DNA of 64,000 nucleotides from Drechmeria coniospora (Eukaryota; Ascomycota; Sordariomycetes; Hypocreales; Ophiocordycipitaceae), in the NCBI RefSeq assembly GCF_001625195.1, contig NC_054391.1, positions 4,165,157 to 4,229,156 of the forward strand, written 5' to 3'. A model generated the notes under the pieces. The model did no database searches, had not been told where the DNA came from, and worked only from the letters and a program-made list of their open reading frames with translations. Position 1 is the first letter of the stretch. The number at the start of each line of letters is the position of its first letter. This document shows positions 44,745 to 54,097 of this stretch, in pieces. A program made the translations under genes and the position numbers.

Positions 44745-45964
44745 ATGGCCATTCGCGAGGATCTCGTGGCCTCGGCGGTAGGTGGTTTCCCACGATGCGC
44801 TCGAGAGAGGCGAGGCTGACCGAGGCGGCTGCTACGGTAGGCCCATTGTCAGTTGCATGAATCTTTGGCGCTGCCGCTCAGCTTCCCTCTAACATCAGGG
44901 CAGTTTTGCAGGACCCGAGCGTCGCATCCTCGACGGTCGAGAACAAGATTACCTTTCTACGGTCCAAAAACCTGACGCAGGAGGAGATTGACGCCTCCCT
45001 CGCCCGAGCCAGCGGGCAGGCGCCTCCACCAGCTGGACAGTACGCCGGGGGACCATCCGGACCTCCCCAGCAGTACTTCCAGCCGCACCCCCAGTATGGG
45101 TGGCAGCCGCAGCCGCTGCCCCCTCGGAGGGATTGGAGAGACTGGTTCATCATGGCGACGGTCGTCAGCGGAGTAGGGTACGGCCTCTACACGCTGGGCA
45201 AGGTACGTTCCCCCCGCTCCCCTAGCTTGATTTGATCGAGGCAGGTTCCCGGACGGCCGGCAAGCTGAGACGAGCAGCGATACGTATACCCCTTGGTGGC
45301 GCCCCCGACGCCGGAGAGGATCGAGCAGGACAAGAAGTCGATCGAGGAGCAGTTCGACAAGGCCTTTGGCTTGGTGGAGCAGCTTGCCCAAGATACCGAG
45401 GCGCTCAAGGCGGCCGAGGAGCAGCGGACGGCGAGGCTCGACACGGCCATTGGGGATCTCGAGACGGTCATGTCGGAGCTCAAGGCGGCGAACAGGCGTC
45501 GCGAGGATGAGGCGCAGCGGATGAGGGACGAGGTGCAGGCGCTCAAGGACGCGATCCCCAAGGCCATGGAGAACCAGAAGGACGTGACGGACAAGCGGCT
45601 GTCGGAAATCAACACGGAGCTCTCGAGCCTCAAGACGTTGGTGTCGCAGAGAATGGCGTCGAACGCGGCGCCGGCGACGTCGAGCAGCCTCCTGCGGCCG
45701 TCCTCCAACGGGACAGCCAACCGCACGCCGACGCCGACGGTCGAGAGCGGCTCGGAGCCAGCCGGGACACCGTCTGCGGAGACGGCCAAGCTGGCGACGA
45801 AGACGACGCCGTTGCACAGGCCGATCAATGGCGGGTCGGGAAAGGCATCGATTCCGGCCTGGCAGATGGCCGCGGCAAACAAGGGCGCGGCGGCAAACAA
45901 GAGCGAAGCGAACGGTGTCGAGGGCGAGGCAAGCGGGTCCCAAGAAGCGAGCAGCAGCTCGTAG
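44745..45964 (+). CDS. pex14: Peroxisomal membrane docking protein Pex14
   Basis: Three exons (44745-44781, 44904-45202, 45278-45964) give 340 residues. The N-terminus reads MAIREDLVASA, then LQDPSVASSTVENKITFLRSKNLTQEEIDASL, the conserved Pex14 N-domain that binds Pex5 WxxxF/Y motifs. A Pro/Gln-rich linker follows, then RDWRDWFIMATVVSGVGYGLYTLG, the single membrane-associated segment, and RYVYPLVAPPTPERIEQDKKSIEEQF leading into a coiled coil. The C-terminal tail is Ser/Thr/Ala-rich. It docks cargo-loaded Pex5 at the peroxisomal membrane. The first splice donor is ambiguous (44778 or 44782); with the earlier donor the acceptor would be 44911. This alters only a few residues around the AVVLQDP join. 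Confidence 0.93.
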
Positions 45965-46035
45965 ACGAGAGGGGGTTTGTCTTCACGGCCGGATGAGCAC
46001 AAATATGTGGACTGTTTTATTTCTATGCACGTGTA

Positions 46036-46602
46036 CTATTGCCATGGTGTATTCGGGGTGGCGTCGTGTATCCCAGGAAAACAGGTAGGAGGGCACAATG
46101 CGGCCCCCACTAACTGGTTGATCAACTCGGTCATGAAATCAAAGTACTTGTCGATTACAGTGACTTTTTTCCAGTTTTCCGGGCCTTCCAATGCTGACTC
46201 GTCAGCTCCCAAGTCCGACCAAGTGGAAAACAGGATGGGTGTCGAGACTTTGATGCCGACAGGCAAGCGGTCGACCTCGATGTCGCTGATGACTGGGTCT
46301 GAACCGATCGACCACTTGCTATAATCGATATTGGTGTGGGTTCTCGGAGTGCCCTCGCCTTCTGGTCCCCAAAGGTTCACGGGGATACTCGGCTGGTTTA
46401 AACAGTCTTGTAGGAAGTCGGTCGTCAATCTTTGGTAATTTTCTTGGAGGTGTTGATGTTTGGGCGGCAGTTTTGAATTCTATTCAATCGGCTCAAGTCG
46501 TTCAAACACATAATACTCCTCGAGGATAACGAAGGTGGATTCCTTTGGCACCAGTACCATTTCGAACTCTACGCCGAAGCGAAGGGTTCTGAAGATTGGC
46601 AT
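46036..46602 (-). pseudogene. Amidoligase-like remnant with an in-frame stop
   Basis: From the ATG at 46602 the frame reads MPIFRTLRFGVEFEMVLVPK, resembling the N-terminus of the fungal amidoligase (ATP-grasp-related) proteins with their FGVEFE motif. A TAG at 46480-46482 stops it after 40 codons. The same frame then stays open for another 148 codons, with KWSIGSDPVIS and GIKVSTPILFSTW, which fit the W..v.D.S and GVE(v/i)STPIL blocks of the family, and it ends after HDATPNTPWQ. The later conserved CG-x-HVH region is absent. I see no intron that would remove the stop. Most likely it is a truncated relic. Family assignment from short motifs is tentative. Confidence 0.55.
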
Positions 46603-48071
46603 TATCTTGGAAGTGGAATTTGGATTTGAGTGATGGAATATTGATTCTTGATGATTGAAAAGTTGATGGCTGGGTTGAATTGAAAAGTTGGTTCTCAAGC
46701 CAGAAATTCTGCTTCTTGTAGTCGTCGGGCATGGGTTAGGGGTCCCCCTATCTGGGGAAGGAGGCATGAAGGGCCAAGACCGGCCCAACACCTAGGTAGG
46801 TACGTGGGTATGTACCAGGCGACTACAGTGCTGGGTAGGGAGTATTCCGGAAGCTGTCGTGTTGCCTTTCGCTGCTACTACATGAAATCCCAGGGAATGA
46901 GCAAACATGTCTGGCAGGTGAAGGGGTATATTCACCCTTTTGGCCGTCGCAACTCCCTCTCCTACGGTCCATGTCGGACACATTCGGGACTCGACGGAAA
47001 CAGAAACAGGGAAACAGGACACGGCGAGTTTGGTCGAATGTCAAGAATGGCCTTGACAGTGTGGTTCCCTCGTGTTGATGTGCTGTAGATTTCATCGACG
47101 TACAGAGTACAACGGTACCCTGTGCGTACTTGTACTGTACGGCATGTCTACAAGGACGGTGTACAGTACTCCGTACTGTAGGTTAGTAAAACTCGTTTCA
47201 GCTACTTGGACCGCATCTCAGTCGCCCACCTCCTCGTCTACGCAGGCGACGAGTATTCTTACCTACTGGTACTAACCTAGTAGGAGGTACTAATGTAGGT
47301 GGTGCGGTACCAGTGTTTCAGGCACACGTACTGGTAGCCTAGCACACGTACTGGCATACTCACAGGCAGACTCACAGGTACACTCACTTAACACTTACAG
47401 GTACACTCGCAGGGACACTCACAGGTACACTCGCCGAGACACTCACAGGTACGGGAGTTACACTCGCTGGTACACTCACAGGTATATTCACAGGTATTAC
47501 ACTCACAGGTATACTAACAGGTGCACGCTCAGGTACACTCGCAGGTGCACGCACAGGAACACTCGCTGGTACACTCGCTGGTACGCTCACAGGCAGGTAC
47601 GTGTACCTACTTCTGGTAGGTAAGTATACTCACATTTACACTCACAGGTACACTCACAGGTACACTCACAAGCCCGCTCACAGGTAGTACTGCACTCACT
47701 GGTAGCACTGCGCACTCACAGGTAGTATTACAGCACACTGACAAGTTACAGGTACAACTACAGGCACTGTGCATCGCCGTACCCCTACTGCCACTGCTGG
47801 CGGCAGCCGCTGCTCGACTCTCGCCTGCCGAGACGCCACATGGACTGAAGAGGCGATTCTTGCGAGCAAGGCTGCCGCCGCCGGGCCGGCCCCCCTGCAT
47901 CTAGGTTCGTCCGTGTCCGTTCGTTCGCTCGTTCGGCTTCGTCCTGGCGTCCGACTGCCGTGCCTATTTCTTCGACTGCTCGTCAAAGTCAGGCACCAAT
48001 CGCCCCGACATGTTTTTTGGCCGTCGTGGCGAACTAGAGACTCCAGCATCGTCCCACGCGGCACCGCCATC
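46603..48071. other. Spacer with a 12-bp minisatellite, upstream of the alpha/beta hydrolase gene
   Basis: No gene is seen. GTAC/TACTCCGTA words lie at 47100-47190. A long run of AGGTACACTCAC repeats fills 47340-47735. The frame of the hydrolase is open back to 47769, but the extra residues are not domain-like. Confidence 0.6.
47340..47735. repeat. 12-bp (AGGTACACTCAC)n minisatellite
   Basis: About thirty degenerate copies of ACTCACAGGTAC (or the GCTGGTACACTC variant) extend for almost 400 bp. In one minus-strand frame it translates as Ser-Val-Pro repeats, so the open frames there are artefacts. The unit contains GTAC, like the dispersed spacer words. Confidence 0.9.
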
Positions 48072-49592
48072 ATGACAGCCTCGACGCTTGCCTCCACCTT
48101 CAGCACGTCATCCGACGCCGTCCTGGAGCAGCCGCACGACGGCAACAGGTACGGCAGCCGGCTCGCCATCCTCAAGGCGCTGCTCCCCAAGCTTCCTCTC
48201 ATGCTCCGCGTCGCCCTCGCCCACCTCCTCGGCATCTCCGAGTCGGCCTCCTACCTGGACCTGCGCAGCGTCCTCACCGTCGCCGTGCTGCGATCCTTTC
48301 TCGAGCCGAACCCGTCGCGGCCGCACACGATATCGTCGGTCCAACGGCTCAGCGTCCGTGATCCGGGCGTCAAGGGACGGCTTTGGGTCAGCACCTATGC
48401 GTCGCCCGCACCGCCCGAGGACGACGCCCGGCACGCTCTCGCCAGCGCTCTCGAGGCCCTCCGCGAAGACCCTTCGGCCGGAACCATGGCCCTCCCCGAG
48501 TACGCGTCGGCGGTGGAGGCCGAGTGGACCGGATACCGGGCCGGCGCGCTGCCCGACGACGGCCCGCCGGCGATACCGGAGCGTGAAAAGTACGACAGGC
48601 TCGTGGCCGAGTGTTCGCGGCCGACGACGGTCCTGTACCTCCACGGCGGCGCCTACTACCTCCTCGACCCGTCCTCGCACCGGCCGACGACGAAGAAGCT
48701 GGCCAAGATCAGCCAAGGTCGCTGTTACTCGGTCCGCTACCGTCTCGCGCCCCGGCACCCGTTCCCCGCCGCTCTCCTCGACGCCTTCGTCTCCTACCTG
48801 ACCCTTCTCTTTCCGCCGCCGGATGCCTATCACGAACCGGTGCGGCCCGAGCACGTCGTCATCTCGGGGGACAGCGCCGGCGGCGCCCTGACCTTGGCCC
48901 TGCTGCAGCTGCTGCTCGAGCTCCGCCGCCAGCGCCGTCAGGTCCTCTGGTACGCCGAGATGCGTGACGTTCCCTTGCCGGCCGCCGTCGCCTGCAACTC
49001 GCCCTGGCTCGACATCACCCACAGCTTCCCCTCCTTCGACCCTTCGGCCCCGGCCGCCTTCGACTACCTGCCCAAGCCGGCGCCGTCGGCGGCCCGGGCG
49101 AACCTTGCGCCATGCTCCGTCTGGCCGGCCAACCCGCCGCGCAAGTACCTGTACGCCGCCGACGACCTCGTCACCCACCCGCTCGCGTCCCCCATCATGG
49201 CCCGCTCCTGGGCCGGCGCGCCGCCCGTCTACGTGTGCACAGGCTGGGAGCTGCTCGCCGACGAGGACCGATTCCTGGCCAGGAAGCTCGCGGCCGATGG
49301 CGTCCCCGTCGTCTTCGAGGAGTACGAGGCCATGCCGCACTGCTTTGCCATGCTCCTGACGGCCACCCCGGCCGCCCGCCTCTGCTTCGACGCCTGGGGG
49401 GGATTCATCCGCAAGGCCGTCGAGGACCCGGCCGCCATCGCCTCCAGCGCGACGACCATCGGCGCCAAGACGCTCGACCCGAAGCCACTGTGCTTCGATG
49501 GCCTGAGCGGCATGGGGCACGACGAACTCCGCGACAGAATGATGCGAAAGGCACGGGAGGCACCGCTGCCGAGCTTCGTGTCTAAGCTGTAA
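48072..49592 (+). CDS. Alpha/beta hydrolase, HSL-type lipase/esterase
   Basis: The intronless gene encodes 506 residues from the ATG at 48072. The HGGA oxyanion-hole motif is at residues 191-194 (VLYLHGGAYYLLDP), typical of the hormone-sensitive-lipase family. The nucleophile elbow GDSAGG has Ser268. The acid is in the GWELLADEDRF region, and the catalytic His is in AMPHCFAML. A 60-residue N-terminal extension with the hydrophobic helix LPKLPLMLRVALAHLLG could associate with membrane; there is no cleavable signal peptide. Family members hydrolyse short- to medium-chain or steryl esters. It is transcribed toward the DHCR24-like gene, in the same direction. Substrate unknown. Confidence 0.9.
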   Translation: MTASTLASTFSTSSDAVLEQPHDGNRYGSRLAILKALLPKLPLMLRVALAHLLGISESASYLDLRSVLTVAVLRSFLEPNPSRPHTISSVQRLSVRDPGVKGRLWVSTYASPAPPEDDARHALASALEALREDPSAGTMALPEYASAVEAEWTGYRAGALPDDGPPAIPEREKYDRLVAECSRPTTVLYLHGGAYYLLDPSSHRPTTKKLAKISQGRCYSVRYRLAPRHPFPAALLDAFVSYLTLLFPPPDAYHEPVRPEHVVISGDSAGGALTLALLQLLLELRRQRRQVLWYAEMRDVPLPAAVACNSPWLDITHSFPSFDPSAPAAFDYLPKPAPSAARANLAPCSVWPANPPRKYLYAADDLVTHPLASPIMARSWAGAPPVYVCTGWELLADEDRFLARKLAADGVPVVFEEYEAMPHCFAMLLTATPAARLCFDAWGGFIRKAVEDPAAIASSATTIGAKTLDPKPLCFDGLSGMGHDELRDRMMRKAREAPLPSFVSKL

Positions 49593-50157
49593 TTCGCCTT
49601 GGGGCGAGCGAGTCGTCTCACGAAGCGATCGCCGGGGTGCCAACGGCCTTCCTATCCTCGGCCAACGACGGCCAACGACGCTGACAAAGGGGCGAGGCTG
49701 TCAAATGCCGTAGCGCGATTCGCATGGAATCACATTCAAGCCGCCGACAGAACGAGATTTCCTCTGTCTTGCCTGTCGATGCCTGGAACGTCGTCCTCAA
49801 CCAGGTCGTCGTGGGACGGCGGTGTAAAGGGGTAGAGCAGGAATTTTCCACCCACGCTGGCAGCCTCGCTTCTCGAGTCTTGTCTGCATCGTATCGACGT
49901 CTCGAAATAGATTCTCTCGTCATGAGTCATGATGCACGACTTTCTCGAGTCCATCAAGTATTCCACCTTTCCTCGTGTAAGGGTCTCGGAGACACGAGGT
50001 CCGGCTGTTTCACCGTGCCTGGATCCGTCGACCAACCGGAATGCTTGCCGCACCCCACCGAGCCGTGCCGCTGCCAAAACTCCATAGGCGAAATTCGACC
50101 CTCGCATCGAGCCATCACCACGAGCCTCACCACCGACGGTTCCCTCTCCTGCCCGGC
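49593..50157. other. Spacer between hydrolase and DHCR24-like gene
   Basis: No gene is seen. The DHCR24-like frame is open back to 50041, but the extra 39 residues are basic and variable-looking. No GTAC crowding is present. Confidence 0.55.
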
Positions 50158-51702
50158 ATGGAACGCCACAAGCAGGCCGTCGGCAGGATCGCCGCCGCCG
50201 TCCGAGGCTTCTTCGACCGCAAGGAGCCGTACCGCATCTTTCACGGATCCACCAACAGCACGAGGCCGCGGCCAGGTGCCGGCGTCGTCGACATCAGCGC
50301 CCTCGGCCACGTCGTCAGCGTCGACCGCGTCGCCCGCACCGCCCTCGTCGAGCCCAATGTGCCCATGGATCGGCTCGTGGAGCGGACTCTGCGCGACGGC
50401 CTCGTGCCCCCCGTCGTCATGGAGTTCCCGGGCATCACCGCCGGTGGCGGTTTCGCCGGTACCGCCGGCGAGAGTTCCTCCTTCCGGCACGGCTTCTTCG
50501 ACCAGACGGTCAACTACGTCGAGATGGTGCTGGGAAACGGAGACGTCGTCCGGGCCTCGGCCGAGGAGAGACCCGACCTGTTTCGCGCCGCCGCCGGCGC
50601 CGTCGGCACGCTCGGCATCACCACCCTCATGGAGCTGCGGCTCGTCGAGGCGAAGAAGTGGGTGCGCACGACGTACCACCGGACGAGCAGCGTCGCCGAG
50701 GCCATCGCCAAGGTACGGGCCGAGACGCGGAACCCGGCCAACGACTACGTCGACGGCATTCTCTTCTCCAAAGACCACGGCGTCGTCGTCACCGGCCAGA
50801 TGACCGACGACAAGCCCGCCGACCGCACGGCTCAGATCTTCAGCCGCGCCCGGGACCCGTGGTTCTACCTACACGTCCAGGAGCGGACGCGCAACCTGCG
50901 TGCGACGTCCGAGTCCTCGACTGAGCAGCCGTACACGACGACCGACTACCTCCCTCTCGCCGAGTACCTCTTCCGCTACGACCGCGCCGGCTTCTGGGTC
51001 GGCGCCGAGGGTTGGACCTACTTCAAGTACGTGCCCTTCAACCGCTTCTTCCGCTGGCTCCTCGACGACTTCATGCACACCCGCATGCTGTACCGTGCCC
51101 TCCACGCCAGCGGCGAGTCTGCGCGCTTCGTCGTCCAGGATCTCGCCCTTCCCTACGACAAGGCCGAGCAGTTTGTCGACTACGCCGTCGACAACTTTTC
51201 CATCTGGCCGCTCTGGCTCTGCCCGCTGAAGCAGACGGCGCCGCCAACCTTTCACCCGTACGCCGCCACGCCCGGCTCGCTCGAATCGCCGAGGCGGGAG
51301 GAGGCGCAAGAGTCGCTCAACATCGGCCTCTGGGGCTGGGGTCCCTCCAACCACGAGCTCTTCATCGAAAAGAACCGGGCGCTCGAGGATAAGCTCATGG
51401 AGCTCGGCGGCCGCAAGTGGCTCTACGCCCACACCTACTACCCGGAGAAGGACTTTTGGCGCGTCTACGACAACAAGACTTGGTACGACGCCCTCCGGCA
51501 AAAGTACCACGCCGACACTCTCCCGTCCGTCTACGACAAGGTCCGCATCGATGTCGAGGCCGCTCGTCGCGATCGCCAGCGCTGGAAACTGTCGGCAAAG
51601 AGCATCTGGCCGCTCGGCGGCCTCTACGGCATCTGGAAGAGCATACTCAGCAGGGATTATCTCCTTCACCGGCACGCGGCGTGGAAGTACAAGGGGCAAT
51701 GA
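50158..51702 (+). CDS. DHCR24/Diminuto-like FAD-linked oxidoreductase
   Basis: The intronless gene gives 514 residues, nearly the length of plant Diminuto and animal delta(24)-sterol reductase. The FAD-binding PCMH domain occupies about residues 25-190: FHGSTNSTRPRP, ARTALVEPNVPMDRLV, and the diagnostic PGITAGGGFAGTAGESSSFRHGFFD. The second half contains FWVGAEGWTYFKYVPFNRFFRW, IWPLWLCPLK, LNIGLWGWGP and GGRKWLYAHTYYPEKDFW, all typical of the family. There is no obvious N-terminal membrane anchor of the animal type. The animal enzyme reduces the sterol side-chain C24 double bond using NADPH. Fungi keep a C24-methylated side chain, so the substrate here may differ. It lies tail-to-tail with ERG13, 620 bp away. 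Confidence 0.9.
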   Translation: MERHKQAVGRIAAAVRGFFDRKEPYRIFHGSTNSTRPRPGAGVVDISALGHVVSVDRVARTALVEPNVPMDRLVERTLRDGLVPPVVMEFPGITAGGGFAGTAGESSSFRHGFFDQTVNYVEMVLGNGDVVRASAEERPDLFRAAAGAVGTLGITTLMELRLVEAKKWVRTTYHRTSSVAEAIAKVRAETRNPANDYVDGILFSKDHGVVVTGQMTDDKPADRTAQIFSRARDPWFYLHVQERTRNLRATSESSTEQPYTTTDYLPLAEYLFRYDRAGFWVGAEGWTYFKYVPFNRFFRWLLDDFMHTRMLYRALHASGESARFVVQDLALPYDKAEQFVDYAVDNFSIWPLWLCPLKQTAPPTFHPYAATPGSLESPRREEAQESLNIGLWGWGPSNHELFIEKNRALEDKLMELGGRKWLYAHTYYPEKDFWRVYDNKTWYDALRQKYHADTLPSVYDKVRIDVEAARRDRQRWKLSAKSIWPLGGLYGIWKSILSRDYLLHRHAAWKYKGQ

Positions 51703-52322
51703 TGGAGAGAGAACCTCGGAGGAATCAAGAAGCGGGCAGGGATGGGTGGCATGAGCGAGCGACTTGCATGAATGGGGAGCGGAGACCGGTTGTCCCCTCG
51801 GCTCGGCTTGCCACCGACCATCTTGTCCGCGTCGGATGCGAATGAAGACTCGAGGAAAGGCGGTGGGTCCGTCATCGTCGGCGCTCTCGACAGACAGGAT
51901 GCGGTAGGATAAATCGGAGCGCGTCTCTCATGAAATTCATCTTATTTACTACGTCCCGCTGCATAAGACCTCGACCTCCTCCTGTCCAATCGCTCCTCCG
52001 CACCGCGCGATGCCTGTGCCGCTCACGTTTCTGCTCAGCCTCGCACCGGCCGGCTCGGTCTCGGCAGGGCAAGGTCGGGCGGTGCTGGGTGTCGTGGCGG
52101 GTCTCGCTTGAGCAATCGGCGCCGACGATCCATGGTCCGAAAAAACATGTCGCGTGCTCGCCTCTCTCGAAACAGTGCCTCTTGCCGTGTCAACAAGCGA
52201 CGCGCGCGTGGCGGTCGAGGGGCAAGCCTTCCTTCGGCCGAGCTGGGCGGCGTCGGGCGGTGGCGGTACCGCATCGAACGTCAAGTTTCAACGCCGTGGC
52301 CGTGAGGTGTCGCGGACGCCGT
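51703..52322. other. Convergent spacer between DHCR24-like gene and ERG13
   Basis: It contains the 3' regions of the two convergent genes. No further gene is seen and GTAC words are absent. Confidence 0.55.
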
Positions 52323-54097
52323 TTAGGCCTTGACCTCGTACTCGCGCTTGAACATGTCGTCGACCTTTGTCAGGTAGTAGGCGCCGGGGGCGATGGTGGA
52401 CTCGTCACCCTTGGGGGTGTAGTCCTTTTGCAGGTGAGCCTGCTTGCGGAGGTCGCACATCTAGAATGACGGGGCGGGCGCACGTTAGCCGGCGGGCGAA
52501 GCAGGGCTCCGACGGAGCCGGGAGGGACCTCGGGGACGCCTTCATACCTCGTCGTAGGTGGCCGGGGGCACGCAGCGGCGAGCGTCGAGACGGGCGCCGA
52601 TGTTCAGGACGGCGGCCATCTTCTCGACGCTGCCGGCGACGCGGAAGGACATGAAGCTCGAGGCGAGGCCGGAGCCGTAGCTGAAGAGGCCGATGCGCTT
52701 TCCCTGGAGCGCCCGGGCGTCGACGAAGCTCAGCAAGCTCGCGAGGCCGCCCCAGACGCTGGCGCAGTACATGTTGCCGCAGTTTGTGGCGACCTGGATG
52801 GAGGGGTTGACGCGCTCCTGGAAGCGCTTCTTGGTGAGGGCCATGAAGGTCTTCTCGACGGCCTTGTCGGTGAGCGACTTTTCGTAGTCCATGTCGCGCA
52901 GCTCGGGAGCCACCTCGGCAAAGGCCGGGGCGTCGGCGTCGTGGAGGTAGTCGTGGTAGAGCAGGCGGGCGTACGACTTTTGGACGAGCTTGCAGGTCGG
53001 GGCGTGGAAGGCCATGTAGTCGAAGCGGTCGATGGAGGTCTTGGAGGCCTCGCCGTTGGTGACGCCGTTGGTGACGCCGTTGGCGGTGCCGTTGGCGACG
53101 GGGCCGGCGGCCTCTCGCCTGCAGTAGTCGCGGTAGGCGGCGTCGAGGGCCTTGGTGTAGCAGTTGACCGAGTAGTGGCCGTCGACGTAGGGGTACTCGC
53201 TCGTCAGGTCGGGCTTGTAAAAGTCGTAGGCGTGCTGCATGTAGGTGCCTCGCAGGCCGGGCTCGACGACGACGGGGGCGTTGGGGCCGACGAGGATGGC
53301 GACGGCGCCGGCGCCGCCCGTGGGACGGGCGTTGCCCTTGGCGTATAGGGCGATGTCGCCGGCGACGACGATGGCGTCACGGCCGTCCCAGGCCGAGGAC
53401 TCGACCCAGTTGACGCTGTTGAAGAAGGCGTTGGTGCCGCCGTAGCAGGCGTTGACGGTGTCGACGCCCTCGAGGTTCGTGTTGTCGCCGAAGAGCTGCA
53501 TCAGGACCGACTTGACCGACTTGGACTTGTCGAGGAGGGTCTCGGTTCCGACCTCGAGGCGGCCGACCGAGTTGGGGTCGATGTTGTAGTTCTTGAGCAG
53601 CTTGGAGGTGACGGTGAGGGCCAGGGAGTAGATGTCTGAGGCGACGACGACGTTAGCACCATTGACCACGCCTTGCTCGCCGCCGGCTCGTCGTCACGAT
53701 TCCTTCCCACCACCTTTGGATCCTCGTTGCTCCCACATGCACCTCGAGGAAAACGTACCCTCGCGGTCGTCGCAGAAGCTCATCTTGGTCTGGCCGAGAC
53801 CGATGGTGTACTTGCCGGCGCTGACGCCATCGAACTGCTCGAGCTCGCTCTGCTCAACATACTGCCGTCGACGAAATGGCGCGTTAGCGAAGTCGGCCGG
53901 CCATGGAGGGGCAACGCGAGACATTTTCGTATTCGGTCCACGTCGGCCGCGCCATGAGGGGTAGACGAGGAAGCAGGACGGCAGGGCCAAGCAGGCAAAA
54001 AAAAAACCCCCCGGCGAAGACGGGGAAGGGAACATACCTGGCTGGGGAAGTAAATCTCGATGGCCTTGATGCCAATGTTCTGCGGTCGAGAGGCCAT
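52323..54097 (-). CDS. ERG13: Hydroxymethylglutaryl-CoA synthase
   Basis: Four exons (54097-54038, 53861-53759, 53635-52548, 52460-52323) give 462 residues. Introns are 176, 123 and 87 bp. It starts [20 protein letters not shown] and continues [21 protein letters not shown], the usual N-terminus. The nucleophile is Cys118 in [27 protein letters not shown] carries the catalytic His. [13 protein letters not shown] follows near the end, and the last exon adds [14 protein letters not shown] short NGVTNG repeat insertion lies around 53045-53100. The enzyme condenses acetyl-CoA with acetoacetyl-CoA in the mevalonate pathway that feeds ergosterol and other isoprenoids. The start agrees with the known compact N-terminus. 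Confidence 0.96.

Noticed and set aside
47384..47590. Ser-Val-Pro repeat protein on the minus strand
   Set aside because: It is the translation of the 12-bp minisatellite, not a gene.
48108..49643. 511-codon minus-strand open frame opposite the alpha/beta hydrolase
   Set aside because: It is a shadow of the hydrolase gene, which has HGGA and GDSAGG on the plus strand.
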